Source: UBA1731 sp963626295
GTDB taxonomy: Bacteria; Verrucomicrobiota; Kiritimatiellia; RFP12; UBA1067
DNA length: 6,768 bases
Reading direction: 5' to 3'
NCBI GenBank assembly: GCA_963626295.1
Contig: CAVFWS010000096.1
Span: 1 to 6,768 of the forward strand
Shown piece by piece: positions 1-5,694 of this stretch. Under the pieces are notes generated by a model. The model was not told where the DNA came from and ran no database searches. It worked only from the letters and a program-made list of their open reading frames with translations. Within the stretch, counting starts at the first letter, position 1. Each line of letters begins with the position of its first letter. The position numbers and the translations under genes were made by a program.

Positions 1-1
1 G

Positions 2-697
2 AAGGAGGCGGTCGCGGCCGATTGCGATGTGGTGACGGTCGGCGGCGTGACGAAGCACGCCTATGCGTATCTTGCGGACTTCCTCTTTACGCCGGATCGG
101 TGCAGGACGCCGGTAAAGGCCCTTTCCGGCGGCGAGCGGGCCCGCCTGATGCTTGCGAGGCTGTTCCTGAGGCCATCGAATCTGCTTGTGATGGACGAGC
201 CCACGAACGACCTTGACGTGGAGACCCTTGAGCTGCTTGAGGAGCAGCTCCTGAACTATCGCGGAACGCTGCTTGTGGTCTCGCACGACCGTGAATTCCT
301 CGACAACGTTGTCACTTCCACGTATGTCCTTCCCGGCGATGGGGAGGTGCGCGTGTGCGCCGGCGGATATGCCGAGGCGGCCCGCCTGCTCAAGCGCATC
401 GGCAAGGACGGAACGCCTGTCGCGGCGGATGCCGGCGCAGAGGAGCCGGTCAAGGCCGTGGAGACGGCGCGGCGCAAGCTTTCATACAGGGAGCAGCGCG
501 AATACGACGGGCTCCCCGACAGGATCGCGTCGCTCGAGGCGGAGATCGCCGATATCGAGTCGTCGCTGTCCGATCCTTCGATATACTCCAAGGACGGCGC
601 GCGGGCGGCACGGCTCGCCGAACGGCTTCCGCAGGCCCGCGCCGAACTTGACGATGCCGAAACGCGCTGGCTGGAGCTGTCCGAGCGGGCGTCATGA
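2..697 (+). CDS. uup: ABC-F family ATPase, Uup type (C-terminal part, 5' end outside window)
   Basis: Soluble ABC-F ATPases bind ribosomes or branched nucleic acid and do not transport; Uup is linked to precise transposon excision and ribosome-associated functions. The visible 231 residues are the second ATPase domain and tail. The frame stays open to the left edge, so a GTG at 29 is internal and not the start. Visible motifs, counted from base 2: ABC signature LSGGE at about 41-45, Walker B LLVMDEP followed by the D-loop NDLD (Asp65, Glu66), and the H-loop SHD with His95. The text around the signature and Walker B (LFLRPSNLLVMDEPTNDLD) is typical of Uup. From Lys159 (KLSYREQRE) to the end the sequence is charged and heptad-like, matching the coiled-coil DNA-binding tail that separates Uup from other ABC-F proteins. 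The second Walker A lies upstream of the window. The stop is TGA at 695-697. The exact in vivo role in this organism is inferred from the family. Confidence 0.93.
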   Translation, partial: KEAVAADCDVVTVGGVTKHAYAYLADFLFTPDRCRTPVKALSGGERARLMLARLFLRPSNLLVMDEPTNDLDVETLELLEEQLLNYRGTLLVVSHDREFLDNVVTSTYVLPGDGEVRVCAGGYAEAARLLKRIGKDGTPVAADAGAEEPVKAVETARRKLSYREQREYDGLPDRIASLEAEIADIESSLSDPSIYSKDGARAARLAERLPQARAELDDAETRWLELSERAS

Positions 698-804
698 TCG
701 GCCTCGCGGCTTCCTACGCCCTGTGGACATTGGAGGGACATGAATGGAAAATGTGTCGCATGAACCATGAAAGAGGCTTGCATGGATAAACAGGCAAGGG
801 GCGG

Positions 805-833
805 TTGCTGAGATGGGCACGATTTGGTACAAT
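805..833 (+). promoter_or_regulatory. Promoter of the EEP hydrolase gene, likely leaderless
   Basis: A -35-like TTGCTG (805-810) is followed by a 17-base spacer and a -10 TACAAT (828-833), preceded by TGG as an extended -10. Only 7 bases (834-840) separate the -10 from the ATG at 841, about where transcription should begin. No Shine-Dalgarno sequence can fit between. Seen: the motif and spacing. Inferred: a leaderless or almost leaderless transcript. Between the uup stop and this promoter (698-804) I see no terminator and no convincing gene. Confidence 0.65.
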
Positions 834-840
834 TCATGGC

Positions 841-1674
841 ATGAAACGATGGTATGTGTTGTTGGCGGCGGCGTGTTGTGCCGTTGGTGTGGCGTGGGCG
901 GAACCCACGACAAACGCGGGCCTGAAGATCATGAGCTTCAACGTCCGCCACTGCGAGGGCATGGACGGCAAGATCGACGTCGCGCGGACGGCTGCACGCA
1001 TTCGGGCCGAGAATCCCGATTTCGCCTGCCTGCAGGAGATTGACCGGCGGACGGCGCGAGTGGACGGTGTCGATCAGCCGCGAGAACTCGGTCGCCTGAC
1101 GGGTCTGCACGCGACGTTCGCGAAAGCGATCCCGTATCGCGGCGGCGAGTACGGCCTCCTGATGCTTTCGCGCGAGAAGCCGCTTGCGGTAGAGCGAATC
1201 CCGTTGCCAGGCAAGGAGCCGCGTGTCCTGCTCGTCTGTGAGTTTGCGGATGTCGTCGTCGCGACGTCGCACCTTTCCGTCGATTCCGACACTGATCGCG
1301 CGGCATCCGTGCCGCTGATCCGCAGCGCCTTTGCGAAGTATGGAAAGCCGGTATTCTTTACGGGTGACTGGAACGCGATGCCCGATTCAGACGTGCTGAC
1401 GTCGCTGGGTGAGTTCATGACAGTCAAGTCTGAGACGAAGTGTCAGACTTTCCATGGGCGCCCGCTCAACGGCCCGGACGGACGGCCGCTCGACATGTCG
1501 ACGTTCTGCATCGACTACATCGCCTGTGATCGGGCCCATGCGGCAGCCTTCACTGTCACGGATGCGCATGTCGTCGAAGATCGCGTGACATCCGACCATG
1601 CGCCGATTGTCGCGACGTTCGTGCCTACGACGCGGGAGCGTCCTGCCGCCGAAGCCGGAAATGCGGCGCGATGA
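841..1674 (+). CDS. Secreted endonuclease/exonuclease/phosphatase-fold metal-dependent hydrolase
   Basis: This is a 277-residue protein of the endonuclease/exonuclease/phosphatase (EEP, DNase I-like) superfamily, whose members hydrolyse phosphodiester or phosphomonoester bonds with Mg2+. The start at 841 gives an ideal signal peptide: MKRW, then a hydrophobic Leu/Ala/Val/Cys stretch, with likely cleavage after AWA (residue 20). The mature enzyme would act in the periplasm or outside. EEP motifs appear in order: SFNVRH (32-37), QE with metal ligand Glu66, TSHLS around catalytic His143, GDWN (174-177, usually GDFN), CIDYI (222-226) and SDHAPI (250-255) with the terminal catalytic Asp-His pair. 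All key residues look intact and the length is normal for a single-domain secreted EEP protein. Substrate is not predictable; nucleic acid, sugar phosphate or phospholipid headgroups are all possible. The gene has its own promoter and no Shine-Dalgarno sequence. A TTG at 805 in the same frame would destroy the signal peptide and overlaps the -35, so it is rejected as the start. Confidence 0.9.
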   Translation: MKRWYVLLAAACCAVGVAWAEPTTNAGLKIMSFNVRHCEGMDGKIDVARTAARIRAENPDFACLQEIDRRTARVDGVDQPRELGRLTGLHATFAKAIPYRGGEYGLLMLSREKPLAVERIPLPGKEPRVLLVCEFADVVVATSHLSVDSDTDRAASVPLIRSAFAKYGKPVFFTGDWNAMPDSDVLTSLGEFMTVKSETKCQTFHGRPLNGPDGRPLDMSTFCIDYIACDRAHAAAFTVTDAHVVEDRVTSDHAPIVATFVPTTRERPAAEAGNAAR

Positions 1675-1704
1675 GCCTCTCAAGGGCCTACGGCATGCGT
1701 GGCA

Positions 1705-1724
1705 CGTATGGTTTCGTATGGTTT
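1705..1724 (+). repeat. Two tandem copies of a 10-base unit (CGTATGGTTT)
   Basis: The unit CGTATGGTTT occurs twice in immediate succession (1705-1714 and 1715-1724) and is followed by a further partial CGG. It lies in the 88-base gap between the EEP hydrolase gene and the next gene, 26 bases upstream of the -10 of the latter, so it covers the region just upstream of where a -35 would be. It may be a regulatory half-site array or a simple slippage duplication; nothing in the sequence decides this. I see no terminator in this gap. Confidence 0.5.
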
Positions 1725-1747
1725 CGGTGTGCGTCTTCCGGTGAAAA

Positions 1748-1756
1748 TGGTATAAT
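1748..1756 (+). promoter_or_regulatory. Extended -10 promoter of the 184-residue protein gene, likely leaderless
   Basis: TGG (1748-1750) plus a perfect TATAAT (1751-1756) ends 6 bases before the ATG at 1763. At the usual 17-base spacing the -35 position (1728-1733, TGTGCG) is poor, so the promoter seems to rely on the extended -10. There is no Shine-Dalgarno sequence. Transcription starting 6-8 bases after the -10 would begin at or within two bases of the ATG. Confidence 0.7.
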
Positions 1757-1762
1757 CGCGCC

Positions 1763-2317
1763 ATGAAAAAGAAAGCCATTGAACTTCTCCTGGTGAAAGC
1801 CGAACTGACGGGCGTTCCCGAAAGGCGTCTGCTGAAGAGCCGGAACGTGGGCGTGGTCGATCTCGTCTGGCCGCGCGCGGGCATCGCGCGCAAGTCGTCC
1901 GCGCGCGAGATGGTATTCAGGAAAGGGCTGGCCGACTTCACGGCCGAGGAATGGACGAAGCGCATTCTCTTCCGCGAAGACGTGGAGGGGCGCTGCGGAC
2001 TCGCGGTGACGATCACGGAGCCGGTGTCCGTCCAGAAGGCGCGGCGGTTCCTGCGGCTCACGGCCAAGTATGCGTTCAAGATGGGGGCGGACTTCATGGA
2101 GAAGGCGATGGTCGGCTACGCCGACGTCGCGTCCGCGCCGCTCGACGCCCTTGCGCAGATGATCGGCGAGAAGGACACGCCGAAGGCCATTGCGCAGGGA
2201 GTCCTCGATGTGGCCGACCTCCCGGCGGACGGCGCGGAGACGGTCGTGGCCGTGCCGCTGAGGCGTCCGCTGACGGGGAAGGCGATCGGTTCGCTCACGC
2301 TTCTCCTGAGGGCATGA
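1763..2317 (+). CDS. Unrecognised 184-residue cytoplasmic protein
   Basis: I do not recognise this family. The protein is 184 residues, begins MKKKAIELLLVKAEL, and has no signal peptide or membrane segment, so it is probably cytosolic. It is rich in Lys, Arg and Ala. The sequence reads as an N-terminal part with likely beta-strands (GVVDLVWP, CGLAVTITEPV), a helical middle (QKARRFLRLTAKYAFKMGADFMEKAM) and a C-terminal strand pair (ETVVAVPLRRPLTG, GSLTLLLRA), giving an alpha/beta domain with no visible catalytic signature or Cys/His cluster. The start is well fixed: an in-frame TGA at 1742-1744 lies just upstream and the five codons between it and the ATG include no alternative start codon. 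Base composition matches its neighbours, so it does not look newly acquired. It stands alone between its own promoter and a hairpin-rich gap. That it is a real gene rests on the fixed start, the promoter and the sensible protein composition. Confidence 0.8.
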   Translation: MKKKAIELLLVKAELTGVPERRLLKSRNVGVVDLVWPRAGIARKSSAREMVFRKGLADFTAEEWTKRILFREDVEGRCGLAVTITEPVSVQKARRFLRLTAKYAFKMGADFMEKAMVGYADVASAPLDALAQMIGEKDTPKAIAQGVLDVADLPADGAETVVAVPLRRPLTGKAIGSLTLLLRA

Positions 2318-2320
2318 CGA

Positions 2321-2336
2321 CGGCGCATATGCGCCG
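2321..2336. other. Perfect 16-base palindrome just after the stop of the 184-residue protein gene
   Basis: CGGCGCATATGCGCCG is a perfect self-complementary sequence starting 4 bases after the TGA at 2315-2317. As RNA it would fold into a short stem with an AUAU loop, but no T-run follows, so it is not a standard intrinsic terminator. It could serve as a 3' stabilising hairpin or a protein-binding site. The palindrome is certain; its function is not known. Confidence 0.5.
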
Positions 2337-2372
2337 CCGCTGAGAAATCCCCATAGACAATTGCAAAACCCC

Positions 2373-2441
2373 GGACACGACAAGCGTGTCCCTCCCGCGT
2401 CTTTGCGAAACCGCGGGGCTTCGCCGTTCGGGCCAGCCCCG
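2373..2441. repeat. GC-rich inverted repeats in the gap before feoA
   Basis: Two stem-loops follow each other. The first has arms GGACACG (2373-2379) and CGTGTCC (2385-2391) with a 5-base loop. The second has arms CGGGGCT (2414-2420) and AGCCCCG (2435-2441) with a 14-base loop. No open reading frame on either strand here looks like a gene. The arrangement resembles the small dispersed extragenic palindromes found in many bacterial genomes, but a single copy in this window cannot show that it is dispersed. Confidence 0.45.
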
Positions 2442-2478
2442 TCCGCAATCGCGAAGGCTTTGCGGCTGCACTCCCATC

Positions 2479-2506
2479 GCGGCCATGCCTTTCGGCCGCA
2501 AGTTTT
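2479..2506 (+). terminator. Possible weak intrinsic terminator upstream of the feo promoter
   Basis: A GCGGCC/GGCCGC stem (2479-2484 with 2494-2499, 9-base loop) is followed after AAG by TTTT (2503-2506). This is the only hairpin with a T-run between the 184-residue protein gene and feoA, and it would insulate the feo operon. The stem is short and the T-run is only four bases, offset from the stem. An alternative pairing, TTGCGGC (2460-2466) with GCCGCAA (2495-2501), excludes it, so the call is tentative. Confidence 0.35.
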
Positions 2507-2524
2507 ACAGGACTAATTTTCCCG

Positions 2525-2553
2525 TTGACACCGAAAGTCCCGTATGGTATATT
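2525..2553 (+). promoter_or_regulatory. Near-consensus promoter of the feo operon
   Basis: A perfect -35 TTGACA (2525-2530), a 17-base spacer (2531-2547) ending in TGG, and a -10 TATATT (2548-2553, one mismatch) give the strongest sigma-70-type promoter in the window. Transcription should start near 2560, leaving a leader of about 44 bases before the first feoA. Such a strong core usually needs a repressor, which fits a metal-controlled operon, but the repressor is not identified. Confidence 0.8.
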
Positions 2554-2577
2554 ACGAACTTCGTTAAGGCTAATTAG
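2554..2577. promoter_or_regulatory. Candidate operator over the feo transcription start
   Basis: Directly after the -10 lies the dyad ACGAA-C-TTCGT (2554-2564), then the palindrome CTAATTAG (2570-2577). A second CTAATT copy lies at 2513-2518, just upstream of the -35. Dyads over the start site are where Fur or DtxR-family repressors commonly bind iron promoters. Neither dyad matches the classical Fur box convincingly. The stretch TTAAGGCTAATTAG has a partial resemblance to DtxR/IdeR sites (shared GGCTAA core). The symmetry is seen; the operator role is inferred. Confidence 0.3.
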
Positions 2578-2603
2578 TGATACGAAAGAATGGAGCATCC
2601 ACA

Positions 2604-2813
2604 ATGCCACTTGCATTTATTGGGGTTGGGCGTCGCTGCAGGATAAAGTGCGTGACCGGCGATGATTCCGTGCGCAAGCGCCTTGGGTCGCTTGGGTTCG
2701 CGGCGGGAGCGGAGGTTGAGGTTGTGTCCGAGATGGACGGCAACCTCATCATAGGGGTGATGGGAAGCCGCGTGGCGGTAGATAGGGATCTGGCGAAGAG
2801 GATTCTTGTCTGA
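2604..2813 (+). CDS. feoA: FeoA, ferrous iron transport accessory protein (first copy)
   Basis: FeoA proteins are small SH3-like cytosolic partners of FeoB needed for Fe(II) uptake. This 69-residue protein begins MPLAFIGVGRRCRI and shows the FeoA pattern: basic turn, RLGSLGF, GAEVEVV, a GNLIIGVMGSRVAVDRDLAKRI stretch and a final Val. ATG 2604 is chosen over an in-frame GTG at 2577 because GGAG (2592-2595) sits 8 bases before it and because MPL is a common FeoA beginning. It is the first gene of the feo operon, with the next feoA 26 bases downstream. It is quite diverged from the second copy (compare SLGFAAGAEVEVV with DMGLTKGTEVSIR), so the pair is not a recent duplication. The two copies probably do different jobs or form a heteromeric partner for FeoB; that is inference. 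Confidence 0.92.
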   Translation: MPLAFIGVGRRCRIKCVTGDDSVRKRLGSLGFAAGAEVEVVSEMDGNLIIGVMGSRVAVDRDLAKRILV

Positions 2814-2839
2814 GGCATCTTTTTAAGGGAGACACGAAA

Positions 2840-3058
2840 ATGACATTGAGAGAAGTGAAGGTTGGAGATACCGTCAGGATAGTCCGGATAAGCGGCGGCG
2901 GCCAGGTGAAGCGCCGCGTCATGGATATGGGCCTTACGAAGGGCACGGAGGTGTCGATTCGCAAGATTGCGCCGCTGGGCGACCCTATCGAGCTTACGGT
3001 TCGCGGCTATGAGCTGTCCATCCGCAAGGATGAGGCTTCCGCGATAGAGGTGGAATGA
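2840..3058 (+). CDS. feoA: FeoA, ferrous iron transport accessory protein (second copy)
   Basis: This is the second FeoA-domain protein, 72 residues. It begins MTLREVKVGDTVRIVRISGGG, continues with RRVMDMGLTKGTEVSIRK and ends with the very typical ELTVRGYELSIRKDEASAIEV segment, close to the classical FeoA signature (GYxLSLRxxEAxxIxV). The start at 2840 has a good Shine-Dalgarno AAGGGAG (2825-2831) 8 bases upstream. It lies 15 bases before feoB and is certainly co-transcribed with it. Known for the family: FeoA binds or regulates the FeoB G domain and membrane part. This copy is the more canonical of the two. Confidence 0.94.
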   Translation: MTLREVKVGDTVRIVRISGGGQVKRRVMDMGLTKGTEVSIRKIAPLGDPIELTVRGYELSIRKDEASAIEVE

Positions 3059-3073
3059 GAGGATAAAAAGCCA

Positions 3074-5446
3074 ATGGTAACGAAAATAGCACTTGCGGGA
3101 AACCCAAACTGCGGGAAAACGACGCTGTTCAACGACCTTACCGGATCGGCGCAATATGTCGGCAACTGGCCAGGGGTCACCGTGGAGAAGAAGGATGGCG
3201 CACTTCTCGGGCACAAGAATGTGGTCATACAGGACCTGCCCGGCATCTATTCGCTGTCGCCGTATTCGCTCGAGGAGGTCGTGGCGCGGAACTATCTCGT
3301 GAACGAGCGCCCGGATGCGATCCTCAACATAGTGGACGGATCGAACCTTGAGCGCAACCTGTATCTCACGACGCAGCTCCTTGAGCTCGGCATCCCGATG
3401 GTCGTGGCCGTCAACATGATAGATGTTGTCCACAGGAATGGCGACCGGATAGATCTGGCGAAGCTGTCCAAGGCGCTTGGGTGCGATGTCGTGGAGATAT
3501 CGGCCCTCAGGGGAGAGGGTACCAGGAAGGCCGCAGACCTGGCCATCGAGGCCGCCGCAAAGGGAGTCGAGGGCGAGCGGCCCCATGTGTTCACGGGATC
3601 TGTGGAACACGCCATCGCCCACATCGAGGAGTCGCTGCAGGGCAAGGTCGAGAAGGCCACGAGCCGCTGGGCCGCGATCAAGGTCTTCGAGCGCGACGCG
3701 AAGGCCATTGAGACCCTTAACGTGCCTGCGGACATCGTGTCCCACGTGGAGGTCCACATCCAGGACTGCGAGAAGGAGATGGAGGACGATTCCGAGTCCA
3801 TCATCACCACCCAGCGCTACGAATACATCCAGAGGATAGTGGCGGATACGTACAGGCGCTCTCCCCGCAGGGCGTCCACGACGCTGTCCGACAGGATCGA
3901 CAGGATTGTGACGAACCGCATCCTTGCGCTTCCGATATTCATCCTGTCGCTTTGCGCCATGTGGTGGCTCGCCGTTGCCGGCGACGGCCCGGGCGCGAAG
4001 TTGACGGACTGGGCGAACGACGGATTCCTTGGCGATGGCTGGCATCTTCCGTTCACGACGCATGAGGTCGACGGCAAGGACTACGAGACGGCGTGCGAGG
4101 ATTTCGCAAAGGCGGAGGCAACGGTCAATGCCTGGGAGGCAGGCGAAAAGAAGGCTTCCGTCGAGGATGAGGAGACGGGCGAGAAGGCTGACGAGTGGGA
4201 CATTGACGAGGCGGCCTACAAGGCGGCCAAGGAAGTCGAAGAGCCCGACCCCTCCGCCTTTGGCGTGTGGGTGCCGGGGATCGGCGCACTCATCGGCGCG
4301 GGGCTGGAGCGTCTCGGCGTAAGCGAGACCGTGGCGAGCCTCGTGAAGGATGGCGCATGGGGCGGCGTCGCCACGGTGCTTGGCTTTGTGCCGGTGATCA
4401 TGGTCGTGTTCCTGTTCCTTGCGTTCCTTGAGGATTGCGGATACATGGCCCGTGTCGCGTTCATCATGGACAGGCTTTTCCGAAAGTTCGGCCTTTCCGG
4501 CAAATCCTTCATCCCGATGATCGTCGGCAAGGGCTGCGGCGTGCCGGCCGTGATGGCTGCGAGGACAATCGAAAGCGAGCGTGACCGCAGGATGACGATC
4601 ATTCTCGCCACGTTCATCCCGTGCGGGGCAAAGACCGTGATCATAGCGATGTTCTCGGCGATTTTCTTCCGCGAGATGTGGTACGTGGCGCCGCTCATGG
4701 ATGTCATGGGCATGGCCATCATCATCCTTGGCGGCATCGCTCTGAAGAAGTCCAAGGCATTCGCCGGCGAGGCCGCTCCGTTCGTGATGGAGCTTCCGGC
4801 GTACCATATGCCCACCGTTTCGGGAATCCTGCGCCACACGTGGAACCGCGTGAAGGCCTACATGATAAAGGCAGGGGCGATCATATTCCCCGCCTGCGTG
4901 TTCCTGTGGCTGATCATGTCCTTCGACTTCGGCTTCAATCTCGTTGGAGACGATATCGACAAGTCCATGCTTGCCACGGTCGGCGGATGGATCGCGTGGC
5001 TGTTTGCGCCGCTGGGATTCGGAACGTGGCAGGGCGCTGCGGCTACGGTGTCCGCCGAGATCGCCAAGGAGCAGGCCACGGCTACGCTCGGCATGGTCTC
5101 CGCTGGACTGGGCGGCGCGACCACGGCATCGAACGTCAGTGCGCTTTTCGGATCCATGTCCGCATATCCCAGGCTCGCGGCGATGTCGTTCATGCTCTTC
5201 AACCTCTTTGTGCCGCCGTGCATGGTCGCCATCGCGGTCACGTTCCGCGAGATGGGGTCGAAGGCCTGGGGGTGGTTCGCCATCGCGTTCCAGCTGTTCG
5301 TAGGCTACGTGCTTGCTCTGTCCGTGTATCAGCTCGGAATGGTGTTCGCGGGCGGCGGCTTCGGCGTGTGGACCGTCATCGCCATCCTGGTTGACGTATG
5401 GTGCCTCTGGATGGTCTTCCGTCCGGCAAAGGCAAGGGAGGCCTGA
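3074..5446 (+). CDS. feoB: FeoB, GTP-dependent ferrous iron transporter
   Basis: FeoB imports Fe(II) across the inner membrane. The N-terminal cytosolic G domain is complete: G1 GNPNCGKT (9-16), G2 Thr36 in GVTV, G3 DLPG (54-57), G4 NMID (114-117), G5 SAL (143-145). A helical FeoB-specific linker follows to about 275. The first membrane helix is near 283-303 and several more follow. The gate motifs are GKGCGVP (Cys488) and FIPCGAK (Cys517), with a further conserved segment LFNLFVPPCM near the C-terminus. At 790 residues it is somewhat long because of a roughly 73-residue acidic insertion (about 321-393) after the first membrane helix, in the loop expected to face the periplasm. ATG 3074 has AGAGGA (3058-3063) 10 bases upstream, overlapping the end of feoA. 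The ERDRRMTI, FIPCGAK and EAPDP-FGVWVPG-like features recall, from memory, FeoB of gut clostridia more than the Escherichia coli type. Confidence 0.97.
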   Translation: MVTKIALAGNPNCGKTTLFNDLTGSAQYVGNWPGVTVEKKDGALLGHKNVVIQDLPGIYSLSPYSLEEVVARNYLVNERPDAILNIVDGSNLERNLYLTTQLLELGIPMVVAVNMIDVVHRNGDRIDLAKLSKALGCDVVEISALRGEGTRKAADLAIEAAAKGVEGERPHVFTGSVEHAIAHIEESLQGKVEKATSRWAAIKVFERDAKAIETLNVPADIVSHVEVHIQDCEKEMEDDSESIITTQRYEYIQRIVADTYRRSPRRASTTLSDRIDRIVTNRILALPIFILSLCAMWWLAVAGDGPGAKLTDWANDGFLGDGWHLPFTTHEVDGKDYETACEDFAKAEATVNAWEAGEKKASVEDEETGEKADEWDIDEAAYKAAKEVEEPDPSAFGVWVPGIGALIGAGLERLGVSETVASLVKDGAWGGVATVLGFVPVIMVVFLFLAFLEDCGYMARVAFIMDRLFRKFGLSGKSFIPMIVGKGCGVPAVMAARTIESERDRRMTIILATFIPCGAKTVIIAMFSAIFFREMWYVAPLMDVMGMAIIILGGIALKKSKAFAGEAAPFVMELPAYHMPTVSGILRHTWNRVKAYMIKAGAIIFPACVFLWLIMSFDFGFNLVGDDIDKSMLATVGGWIAWLFAPLGFGTWQGAAATVSAEIAKEQATATLGMVSAGLGGATTASNVSALFGSMSAYPRLAAMSFMLFNLFVPPCMVAIAVTFREMGSKAWGWFAIAFQLFVGYVLALSVYQLGMVFAGGGFGVWTVIAILVDVWCLWMVFRPAKAREA

Positions 5447-5447
5447 G

Positions 5448-5600
5448 ATGGACCTTGGTTCAGCGCTGGTCGTTGTGGCGGTATTGGCCCTTGCGGCGTT
5501 CGCCGTGTGGAGGAATCTCCGCAAGGGTTCCCCGTGCGGGTGCGGCGGCGAATGCCGCGCCTGCGGGGGACGCTGCCGCTGCGACGTGAAAAATTCCTGA
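5448..5600 (+). CDS. FeoB-associated Cys-rich membrane protein
   Basis: A 50-residue protein whose ATG lies 1 base after the feoB stop, with an excellent Shine-Dalgarno AAGGGAGG (5434-5441) 6 bases upstream, so it is translated together with feoB. Residues 4-20 (GSALVVVAVLALAAFAV) form one membrane helix, followed by the basic WRNLRKG, which should face the cytosol. The tail holds six cysteines (30, 32, 36, 39, 43, 45) in a CGCGGECRACGGRCRC pattern. This matches the FeoB-associated Cys-rich membrane protein family (PF12669), small proteins encoded just after feoB, mostly in Firmicutes. Their role is not firmly established; metal binding near the cytosolic mouth of FeoB is the usual suggestion and is inference here. 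It occupies the place of feoC in enterobacteria but is not FeoC. I see no clear terminator after it. Confidence 0.88.
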   Translation: MDLGSALVVVAVLALAAFAVWRNLRKGSPCGCGGECRACGGRCRCDVKNS

Positions 5601-5608
5601 AAATGCCC

Positions 5609-5637
5609 TTGCGCAATGAATGGCGGCGTGATATAAT
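5609..5637 (+). promoter_or_regulatory. Promoter of the outer-membrane beta-barrel gene
   Basis: A -35-like TTGCGC (5609-5614), 17-base spacer and perfect TATAAT (5632-5637), with TGA (5629-5631) making an extended -10. The start of transcription would be near 5644, giving a leader of about 50 bases that is A-rich, unlike the GC-rich surroundings. The promoter starts only 9 bases after the preceding stop, so read-through from feo is also possible. Confidence 0.7.
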
Positions 5638-5694
5638 TACCCGCATCTAACAAAATTAGAGTTTGAGAAACAACATCGGAAACGAGGAAAACAA

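Noticed and set aside
694..789. A 31-codon plus-strand frame starting with an ATGA overlap on the uup stop
   Set aside because: The overlap could suggest translational coupling, but there is no Shine-Dalgarno sequence, the peptide (beginning MIGLAASYALW) shows no family feature, and a frame this short is expected by chance.
256..1272. A 338-codon minus-strand frame overlapping uup and the EEP hydrolase gene
   Set aside because: It runs through two real genes and the gap between them; the composition (Ser/Arg/Ala runs) is that of an antisense shadow.
1688..2383. A 231-codon minus-strand frame opposite the 184-residue protein gene
   Set aside because: Composition is His/Arg-rich shadow-like and no initiation signals are present. 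The plus-strand frame has a promoter and a fixed start.
2373..2441. CRISPR-like or tRNA-like structure in the repeat-rich gap
   Set aside because: The inverted repeats differ from each other, there are no regularly spaced direct repeats, and no cloverleaf or anticodon arm can be drawn.
2577..2603. GTG at 2577 as an earlier start for the first feoA
   Set aside because: It lies within the CTAATTAG palindrome with no ribosome site. ATG 2604 has GGAG at the right distance and gives a normal FeoA N-terminus.
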